The notes beneath the pieces were generated by a model. That model ran no database searches. It was not told the DNA's origin and worked only from the letters and a program-made list of their open reading frames with translations. Source: Hyphodiscus hymeniophilus (lineage: Eukaryota; Ascomycota; Leotiomycetes; Helotiales; Hyphodiscaceae). From it: a DNA stretch of 64,000 nt. The stretch lies in NCBI GenBank assembly GCA_016508695.1, contig VNKQ01000010.1, forward strand, positions 1,426,001 to 1,490,000, given 5' to 3'. The translations under genes and the position numbers were made by a program. Of the stretch, positions 55,347 to 64,000 are shown one piece after another (the first letter of the stretch is position 1; each line of letters begins with the position of its first letter).

Positions 55347-56658
55347 GCTTGACAACCCATTTTCTCTCTATGGCATGGCCGAATGGCAAAGCGGGCTGGT
55401 TGATTCAATGATCGGTCAACTCTGGGATGGATTCACGATTTCTTTACAGCTCGGTGACTATCTGCTGCGTTTTCTTTACACGCTGTGCGGAATGCACATC
55501 GACTCTCCAATACGGCGCAAGGTTATTTCGATTGACTGCGAATGCATTGCGATGTTACATTTGGCGCTTCTCGACTGGAAGCCGGGGTTTCTCAGATCAA
55601 GAATGAAATTATGTTTCCACAGCGGAGTTCACGAAGTGACCGAATAAATAACAAAGATATTACAACACATTGATTCTGAACCAATATCAAGTGAAATGTC
55701 GTATCAGGTAGCATTGTAGTCGGTGGTAGTGGCTAGAAGGATTGCGAACTCCGTGGATACAACTGCTCAATCTGCTCTCCTCAGCCCTCCTCTGCGCCAT
55801 AAGTATCCAAACGAGACCACATTTATAAAACATGGAACGCGGGGATAGAAAGGATTTCTTGGGTGATTGAGCTTTCTTAGAGTTTCCCGCCAGTGATTCT
55901 TTGGCAGTTCAACGACGGCCTCGTGGCATAAATACCTCCTCCCTACCTTCATATCTCCAAATCCGCAACCCCCTTTCTCAAATCCGCACATTGAGCCTCA
56001 AATCTCTCGTCCTCTACATAGCTAGTCCTTCAAAGTCAAAGTCATTCTTTCAAACTGTGTGATCGGCCACCATACCACCTTTGCCAGAAGTCGAGAATTT
56101 CAATATTGATTTCTTGAAGTAGGTATCAACTCAAATCATCTGACTCATGCCACAGCACGACCTTTAGTTTTGAGATTGAATCTGAATCTAGAGAACTTCT
56201 CAATCTTCAAATCCACTCTCGCGAATCTAGCGTACTACCCAATCTAAGGCTCGACCTCTACGTTTCCATTTCCTATTTTCTTCGCATCCCTTCTACCTTT
56301 CAAACTCGACAACCCCATACTCCATTTTCGAAACTCGATAACTCGTCGAGCAGTCTCACACCATTCAACCTTTCATCGTGCAAACCTCAATTTCCAAGAT
56401 CAGAGATCTTAACTTAAGATCTTCGAGCCTTCTGTGTCAACTCTTGCTCTTCAAAGCATTGAGCCCGTGAGTCTTCCCCGTATCTCATTGACGACAAATT
56501 TCATATTCATCTTCTGACCCTTCAGTATCGAACAGAAAAAAAGGTTCGGTGTTTGAGGCTTTCAACATTTAACATCTCACCTTCAGACTGACCAAGTCTG
56601 AGTATTTCATCTCACCACCATCTTTCAACCAACCTCACTTCACTTCACACCCGTCAAG
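55347..56658. other. Intergenic region and long leader of the second Myb-like gene
   Basis: No gene supported in 55347-56000. From about 56030 on, the sequence is CT/CA-rich as in long fungal 5' leaders, and a likely leader intron is listed separately. Confidence 0.5.
56467..56525 (+). other. Probable 5'-UTR intron of the second Myb-like gene
   Basis: GTGAGT at 56467 and a CTGACCCTTCAG end at 56525 bound a 59-nt segment with standard fungal splice signals inside the CT-rich leader, 130 bases before the ATG. Confidence 0.5.
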
Positions 56659-57207
56659 ATGCCTAGAGCAACGGACGCCGATAACTACAAGACCATCGCC
56701 ATAATCTTCCGCCAGGTTGACATCAACAAGATCGGTATCAACTGGAAGGATGTCGCTACCGAGATGGGCTTGACAAGTGCGGGAGGAGCCATGTATCGAT
56801 TCCAGCAGATTCTGAAGCTGGGCGATGCCGGTTCCGCCACACCTGCCGCTCCCAACAAGGCTACGGGTGGTGCGAAGAGAGGTCCAAAGCCGAAGCAGAA
56901 CAAGAAGCGCAAGGCTGCTGAGGACGACGATGAAGGTGACAATGACGATGGCGATGCAGTTGAGGCTAAGGGTGAGGGCGAGGGCGAGGGTGGAGGAAAG
57001 GCGAAGGGTGGTAAGGGCAAGCAGGCTCGTGGAAGCGGTGTAAAGCGTGCTAAGATGGACGACGACTTCGCCCCGGACGAAGTCGTGAATTCCGGCGATG
57101 ATGTCGAAGAGTTGCTCTCTCAACAAGGCAGCCCGGATGACGAGGAGACCGACTATGCGGTCCAAGAGCAAGATCAAGGTGAAGATCCTTACGACCAGTT
57201 CGTTTGA
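56659..57207 (+). CDS. Small Myb/SANT-like basic/acidic nuclear protein
   Basis: Single exon, 182 residues. The first 55 residues (MPRATDADNYKTIAIIF...INWKDVATEMGL...GAMYRFQQILKLG) form one helical repeat of the same general type as the neighbour at 54371, with the WKDVA and Arg-Phe landmarks in the same order. An AT-hook-like RGPKPKQNKKRK follows at about residue 73. After it come an Asp/Glu stretch, a Gly/Glu/Lys repeat (GEGEGEG) and an acidic C terminus. The gene is preceded by a long CT-rich leader with a probable intron, as in highly expressed fungal genes. A DNA- or chromatin-binding role is likely; the target is unknown. Confidence 0.78.
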   Translation: MPRATDADNYKTIAIIFRQVDINKIGINWKDVATEMGLTSAGGAMYRFQQILKLGDAGSATPAAPNKATGGAKRGPKPKQNKKRKAAEDDDEGDNDDGDAVEAKGEGEGEGGGKAKGGKGKQARGSGVKRAKMDDDFAPDEVVNSGDDVEELLSQQGSPDDEETDYAVQEQDQGEDPYDQFV

Positions 57208-60200
57208 TCGCTCTATCGTGACTGCGAATCCGTCCTGGCTCAGAGCTGGATCTGTCTGGACGGGTTGCTCTTGATGGCAATGGAATCTTTTCGTGCATTT
57301 GGAATTGGGCGTGGTTATTTAAAAGCTTGCAGCACGATGATTTCGATGATTTCGGAGGATTGGGTTATCTGCGTTTGCGTCTGCATGGATTGGAAAATGG
57401 TGTTTTCTTTTCGACTTGGATCGCAGGGCGATTAATGGATGTAAGCATATCAACGAGCAGTGGTTTTTTTTTTTACTTGCGCATACACATGGATCACGGA
57501 AGGCTATTGCAGACAGTGAATTCTTTTCAGCAGTTTTTCATTTCGCAACTCGGCCTTTTTCGCGTGGACATTCGAAGTGCTCAAGTGAGTCGTGACTATG
57601 TACAGAAAGCTTTTTTCAACAGTTCTCCATTCAACACCCGGGCTCCAAATAAGGCAAACATTTGATAGGGTCGAATAGGGTCATGTTGAGCAGAAACTTA
57701 CTCGTCACTCGTAGAGCAGGTTCTTCTTCCTGTTTGTCTTGCTCCTGTTTGTCTTTGTCTTGATGAGACAATTGATATGCTAAGTAGCAGACCTTGGAAA
57801 TGTTGTGCAACCCATATGCTATTTCCAAATATGTGAGCGGGTGTCACAGGATGTAGCAGTGAAACATATCCTCAAGCCTGACTACTTAGTCACATCCAAC
57901 CATTGATCGCGCGTTGTCCTGGCTTCTTGACTATGTCTTATGCTTGAGACAGATACTTATCTGCATATCTGCTCTAATGTATGCAGAAGGTGCTCCAACG
58001 ACGATAACTCCGCAGAGAGGTTTATGCCCCAATCTGTAGGCAGCGTATGTTGTTTGGAGCCCGACGAGGGTCGAATGATATCGCATGGAATGGTTGTCCG
58101 TGCTGTAGGAACATAGGAGCCTATCCGCCGCGAACAGTTTGAAAACCACGAATTTCTGCTACGTGTTGTGTAGGGTTCGCTACTGTGTGTGGTTGAAAGG
58201 TGTCTAATTATTTCAATTTCCTTTGAGCGGCGTCCATAGACCTGGTATATTAACGAAGCAATTCTATCCTCTTTTCCACCCAGCCCGGCAATAGCGCTGC
58301 CAGTTAATCCATCGAGATGGGATGGGTCGAGAAGGAGAGAATTCTCTCGTGTCGAACTTCTTTCTCTGTGGAGTTTTCTTTCTGGTGTCTAAATTGTCCC
58401 TGATATTACGGATAACCCTTCGACAAGAACGAAGAAAGTGTTGGTGACCTGGCTAGGATTTCTGACTCTGCTCCTACAGGAGGATAGTGAGAGACGCCAA
58501 GGTCAGATTATATCATCGCAGTCTGATTCCCTCTCGCTTGTTCTCGCCAACACCGCTAGCATGTCATGATATCGAATTGTTCGTTCTTGTATGCGAGTCC
58601 ACTGGGAACTAATCGGTAGACCAATGAGATCAAGGTTTTCTCTTTACGATGCCGAAATGCAGACTCAATCATCGAATTCGGAAAATAGTGCTCAGTTTAA
58701 AGGCAGGAAAAGCATAATTGACGAATATGGTGGTTTGGTATTTGGATCTGCGGGAGAGCAATCGAACTTACTCGAAGCTTGGGATGATGCATGCTGAATT
58801 ATCGGAAAACAAAGACAAGAAATTAGGGACACAACCGTATCCAGTGTCAAAGTGAGAGTTGAAAATCGAAATTGAGCGGGTTTTAATTCAGTTGTTAGGG
58901 TGTGGGCAGCAAATGATCCGGCAGCAGCCAAAGCTGTTTTCGAGAGTATTCCCACTAGCCCCGAAACTGTCGTCTCGGCCGACGTCGTCAAAATAGGTAT
59001 TAAAATCCACGACACTCCGTCTTCTTTGTTCGAACCTTTTTCCGGGACGCTGATGGTTCCGGCGAGACCGTGGATATACTCTATCTAAAAGACTAGGGTC
59101 AATTGGCTGTAAGGCTGCTGAGCAAGCAATTACAAACGAACTACACGATGCAGGTCTCGGGTGTATCGTTTGGCGGTGAACGATGAAGCACAACCTCTGC
59201 GACGGTCACCTCGTCATCAACGGCGTTCGATCCTTCAGACTCGATGCTTCGGTTTTGGGGAAGAAGTGGCTGATATGCAGGAACCGTGTATGCAAAATAA
59301 TTCAAATTCATCCATATCGAGGTTTTTGCGGGGCATGATTACCGGGTACTACTCCTACAGTAGCGGGTATAGCTATTATCATACCGGAAATTGATGTGCT
59401 AGTCCGTGGGAAGCGCAAATGCTTGGTGAAGGCAACTGCGTCTTTCCACAGTCCCAGGAAGTAATGAACTGGGGCAAGGCAATAACGTCCGTAGCAAAAG
59501 ATCATGAACATCACACGTGATCTCGCCGCCCTAGGCGGTAGTTTGTTGTCGGCGTCGGCGTCCCCTTTTTCTTCCGAGGGCTCGGTTGCAGCCCCCTTTT
59601 TTCGTCCCTTGGCTCGTACGTAAATGTTTATTCATCACAACATCACAAGAAGCAGAAAATAAATCACATTTCGAAAGTCGTTTCTGTAAACTATGTTGTA
59701 AGGACGAAGAACAACTACGTGCGTTTGCGAAGGCCCCCAGTTCAGTCACCCTTGACGGTAGGCTAGCTAGTAGCTGTCTCCCGCTAGCCCCTACTAGTTC
59801 ATAAACTGGTATCGGTACAAGTCAGCCCTACCATGTAGTGAATCAGGCAAATTTCGTATGCCATTGCCACTGCACGTGGTACTGCACTGGTCAAGCCCAA
59901 TGGTAGTAGTCAATTCATTTCGGATTGTGCAAATCCGTGTGAGCTCGGCCGGTGTCAATGAGTGATCACCGTAACGGGGTAGAGAAGGCGAGATGCCGTT
60001 CTTCCTGCTTGTAATCAGTTTCAACATTTTCACTCTGACTTGGTACAATGGCCACGGCAAGTCCACATTATCCAGGTCTTCATAGTGTAAGTTGGCAAGG
60101 AGATTGGCTTTCTCTTAATTCATACAAAAACGATTGTATTGATGATATCACCTATCTATGGCCAAATTAAGACCATGATGATCCATGCAGGCGTTTCAGA

Positions 60201-61048
60201 CTGTTTGTCAGTCATAGGTCATCCACTCTGTGCTGGCGTTAAGTTGAAAACCGAGATCGCTCATCTTCTTGGCTTGTAGGGCTGCACATGTCGTCTGGAA
60301 GAAGCGAGGATACTACATGATGCTGCAGTGTATGAAACCATGACGAAGTGGCATTAGAATGTGGAAGCAGTATGAGTAAATCTGAGCCTATGTCACCACA
60401 TAGTTACCTCAAGGGCTAACAGCTGTCGAGCTTTGATATCTCATCTACAAATTCAAAGTACAAATTCCTTCTCCTTTGACGTCAGTGCTAGACTGTGGGA
60501 AGCATCTCTGTCTCGTATACAGGAGCTTTGTCTTATAATTGTTATTGCGGCACGCCCTCATCTCGGTTGTTGTGGCTAAAGCACCCTTCCCGCAAGCTCG
60601 AGCTTATATTTCTAGGGATGCCTATCATTCCTTGTTGAAAAGTCCTCGAAAATCCATTCACAGATTGAGCTTGTTAGTTTGAATGATCCCGAGCCCCTCC
60701 AGATTGACTAGCAATTCGACTGATTGATTCACCAAATCTCGTCGTTTACCATAGGTGACAAAGCCCAACCGGTCAAGCTGGCCCCTTTTACTATACTGTC
60801 TTTTACTACTTATTGGTAGAAGACACCGTGGAAAGTTTCGTGAGTCATTTTACGAGCCATGATTTGCATACAAACTTCAATCGACTGAGGTAGGATTATT
60901 AATTCTTCACAGCTATGGCTCAAAGATAGGGACGACCTACAGATACTTTAAACAAGAGAGACAAGATAAGGCAGGAAATTATGATGCGGATTCTAACTTT
61001 CTAGTAGCCGACTCCCCAGGTAAACAATCACCATAACACCAGATTTCC
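57208..61048. other. 3.8-kb region without supportable genes
   Basis: Short unrelated open frames on both strands (none above 110 codons). No domain, splice-linked exons, repeats or RNA genes that I can recognise. The left 450 bases probably contain the 3' UTR of the Myb-like gene. Confidence 0.5.
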
Positions 61049-62814
61049 TCAACGCAAACTTTCTAACTCATCCCATAGCGCGCCACCAAGTGACTCTCCA
61101 GGAGTTTCGAGCCAAACAAACTTCTCCAATACCAACTTCGCCGCATCCCAACCATACAATTTCAGACAGCACCGATACTTCACCAATTTACTTCGAAACC
61201 ATGACCTTTCGGGTTTACCCAGCGACGCCGTACTCGCCACGAACAAGATCCAGAACATAAGCTCGGGTGGATATATATGTCGAATGCACTCCTCGGTTCG
61301 TTCGAAGTCTTGTTGCAGAAGACCCACCATCCAATCGAATACTGGGCTGTGAATTGGAATCCGCCGGAGGAACAAATATACAAAAATGGTGGCACTTCGA
61401 GCGCAAGCGCCGATGGGAATCGTGTTGCCTTGTTCCAAGACTGAGGCTGCGAACTCGGGATGGTGCTCGCTCGTATCCACCAGTTCGACCCTATCGTGTA
61501 TCAACAAATCAATTTTCTTCTCAGTAGTACAAATGCTGTCCATGAGCTCGAACGGATCCACCGCGAAGGTGCCTCTATCGCTCGCTGCGACTTGTCCTGA
61601 CAAGTATTGCAGGTCAAGGAAAACCTGGGCGAGCTCTCCATCCACACTACCGAGAGGGCCGGAGCTGAACTGGTCAGAGCGAATGGAACTCGTAGAAGTG
61701 AGATCTGATGTTGACCTGAAGGTCGAGGTACTGGATCTCCTTGATGATTCGTTGTAGATGATACCAGAGAAACGCGGCTGGGAATTAGTTGCGGCAGAGG
61801 TCAACGTATCTGCCCTACAAAGACGTCAGTTGAGTTACACCACACGTCCGAATGTTTCTGCAGAACTTTGTAGAACTCACAGCAAGATCATTCTGTGGAT
61901 TAGTCCACTCATACTATTGGTGTGCAAGATGCCTCGCAGTTTCAGAAGATGCTCCAAGCCGTTCAGATGATGAGTTGCAACATCCGCGCTACCACAAGTA
62001 ATCTGGGGTTACACTATCAGCTTCAAGCGCAAGAGACTATTCTCCGGTATTACTGACTTCAGCGAGTGTCATAGCAGCCACGGCCCCGACTGTACCGATA
62101 AGTCCAGTTCCTGCAGCATCACCTAGCCTTTCATTTATGATGCGGATGGCTTCTATCTTGTGGTGGTAGAGGGCGGACGATACAGTAGTTGGATTCCCAC
62201 CAAGAAGCACCCAATGGTTCGCCGCCAGGAGAATAGCTGTGTGCATCATAGCATCATCACTTTTCACCAGCTCGGTTGCTGCGTCTCCTAATACTGGCCT
62301 TCTGATTGGGGTTTTGGTGAGGATGCGGTAATTCATGTCTGAAGTCCATTAGTATAGTAAGAACGATCAACCACAAAATATAACAGATAGGGAAACATGG
62401 CGAATAATCGTAAGAGTACTTTTATTTGAACTTACAGTGATCAAAGAGCATCTTTGATTCATTACATTGAGTGACCCCAAGGGAATCGAAAGGATCTGTG
62501 CCCAAGGCTACTAGAGGACTATTGATGGGTGATGGAGTCCATTGCTGCATCTGCATCTGCATTTGCTCTTCTGTGAGTTCTATCGAAGGGCTACTGAGGT
62601 TGGACGACTCAGCACCGGTATAGCCACAGTTTCCTCCGCTCTTCAGGCAATTTCGACTTGAGTAGGTTAGCTGACGCCAGAAGCCCACGCAGGCAGCGGA
62701 TTTGGGTACACACCAGTATGGTTTCGTTTCGTCACAGCGCATATGACGCTGTTTGCAGGTGATACAACCATTTCTCGAGCGTTGGTGATGTCGACGTTTA
62801 CGCTCTCCGACCAT
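61049..62814 (-). CDS. Zn2Cys6 transcription factor with fungal-specific domain
   Basis: Five exons on the minus strand (62814-62714, 62656-62436, 62338-62058, 62002-61881, 61814-61049) encode 496 residues. The zinc cluster is C17, C20, C27, C34, C37, C44 (spacing 2-6-6-2-6), preceded by a basic KRRHHQRSR run; the first intron splits it just before C34. A Gln/Met-rich stretch (a repeated QMQMQMQQ) and a Pro/Ser linker follow. The helical regulatory region has HTAILLAANHWVLLGG and the THHLNGLEHLLKLRG motif typical of fungal_trans_2-type C6 proteins. The final 250 residues are one exon. Branch sites (GCTAACC, TACTAAT) are good. The gene is alone in a gene-poor region, so its target pathway cannot be guessed. 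The start at 62814 is the first ATG in frame after a stop. Confidence 0.88.
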
Positions 62815-64000
62815 TGTATGCAAATGGATCGAGCACTACGTTTGTGTCGTCTCTACAAAATGGACATGTGAACTCAAATTGACATAACTAATCCAAGTAT
62901 TTGTGTCCGATTTAGATACCTGGGTGTTATCAGAGTGGTCGGTGTGCTGTCCAGGCCCTTGTCTGGTTGCGGTCCTGGTCACCTAATAAGTGATAGCCAG
63001 GTGGAGGTCAGCAATCCCTAGTAAAGCCACACATTTGCCATTGAAATGTAAATAGAAAGCCAACATATAGACCAATAAGGTTTAGTCGGCCGTGAAAGGC
63101 TGAGCTTAGTAAAGCGGCGGGGCTTAGTCAAGGCGATTCCGCTCAGCCTCGGCGTGAAGTTTTGCGGCCCTGAAACCTTACGGATGAGGCGGCTTAATAC
63201 CCCGAATGGCATAATCATGAGTATCTGGTGCCGGCCCTCACCGATATCAGTCTCGTACGAATGAAAATACCAAGAGTTTTTTTTTTCTCAAAAAAGCTCT
63301 CAAGCACCTGACTTCCTATTCGTGTTTCCATGGCATTTGACTGGGTGGATCAGAAGCGGCATGTAAGGTAGAAGGGCACTGTAATCGAGGTGCATACCTA
63401 GGTGTATTTTGGTGAGGTGCCCTTGAGACGGCCACTCTGATTGCCAGAACATATGACAAAGTCAATGCTCACGAAAATGCATTGTGTACTGGCCCTGGCG
63501 GTCCATGAAAAGACAATTCTGTGACAAGACTAACAGAGAGGGTGATTGGAAAAGAAATCCAACTGAATACGCCGTGCTAGGACAAATACAGGAGCCTTCA
63601 ACTGTAGAGAAATTCCGGAATGTTCGATGTACAAAATGAAAAACTTATGCGACACATTTGAGGCGAACCTTAAATAGAACTTTAAATAATTGAACGGAAG
63701 TTCTACGACCGTTAAAAAATACCCACACTTAAACCAGCCGGTACTTAGTAGGAGGATTTCGGAGTTGGGTGTGACTAGTCACCCGTATAGCGTATTTGTG
63801 TTTACTTACTCCTGTTTTGCATAGCAAGCGATCACCCCTACCTAGCCAGTACCAGAAAGAGCAAGATGCCTTCGTGAGCATCCATATGTAACTTATAAGC
63901 GACTCCACCAGTAGAATCAGCCCATGCTCGAGTATTCGGACAAGTTGCTGTTCTAAGATGGTGGTACAGAAAAACAACATATGCAATGGAGCGTCCTGTT
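62815..64000. other. Right-edge intergenic region
   Basis: No gene supported up to the window end. There is a T run at 63278-63287 and an AT-rich part at about 63640-63730. A gene may start beyond the edge. Confidence 0.5.

Noticed and set aside
1..64000. A secondary-metabolite cluster
   Set aside because: Transporters, regulators and a monooxygenase are present, but there is no PKS, NRPS, terpene cyclase or other backbone enzyme.
1..64000. tRNA, rRNA, CRISPR arrays or intact transposons
   Set aside because: I scanned by eye for T-loop (GTTCGA) contexts, long direct-repeat arrays and transposase motifs and found nothing that holds up. A covariance-model search would be needed to exclude tRNAs fully.

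Overview
The window is nuclear DNA of a filamentous ascomycete (Pezizomycotina). Protein-coding genes lie on both strands and carry short introns, mostly 45-60 nt, with GTRNGT donors, CTNAC-type branch sites and YAG acceptors. Gene content is typical of these fungi: three Zn2Cys6 regulators, a HET-domain protein, a GH18 chitinase, MFS and ABCG transporters and NOP16. I saw no rRNA, tRNA, CRISPR array or intact transposon. The species cannot be named from the sequence alone.

Layout. 0-5 kb: tail of an unknown gene, a class II aldolase and a secreted GH18 chitinase. 5-11 kb: an ABCG transporter reading frame with several breaks, then a membrane-anchored S28 serine peptidase. 13-18 kb: a conserved fungal protein of unknown function, divergent from a phosphate-type MFS transporter. 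18-25 kb: a HAD hydrolase, a frameshifted GNAT acetyltransferase, a four-TM MARVEL-like protein and a DHA2-type MFS exporter. 27-37 kb: an uncharacterised membrane protein, then a divergent pair made of a HET-domain protein and a large protein that fuses an alpha/beta-hydrolase-like domain to a long TPR array. 37-42 kb: a Zn2Cys6 regulator and a luciferase-like FMN monooxygenase. 44.8-47.4 kb: a second Zn2Cys6 regulator, followed by about 5 kb without a supportable gene. 52-57 kb: NOP16 with a triple CACGTG promoter and two small Myb/SANT-like basic/acidic proteins. 61-63 kb: a third Zn2Cys6 regulator.

The most interesting part is 29-37 kb. The HET protein and the hydrolase/TPR protein share one promoter region of about 1 kb. 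The hydrolase-like domain has Asn where the nucleophilic Ser is expected, and the NB-ARC/NACHT module that usually sits between hydrolase and TPR in fungal NLR-like proteins is missing. This could be a non-catalytic receptor paired with a HET effector in non-self recognition; that reading is inference.

A second theme is single-base indels, mostly in homopolymer runs, inside otherwise well-conserved genes (ABCG, GNAT, the 44.8-47.4 kb regulator). These may be sequencing errors. The ABCG gene also has an in-frame stop and an AT-rich stretch near its 5' end, so it is the best candidate for a real pseudogene.
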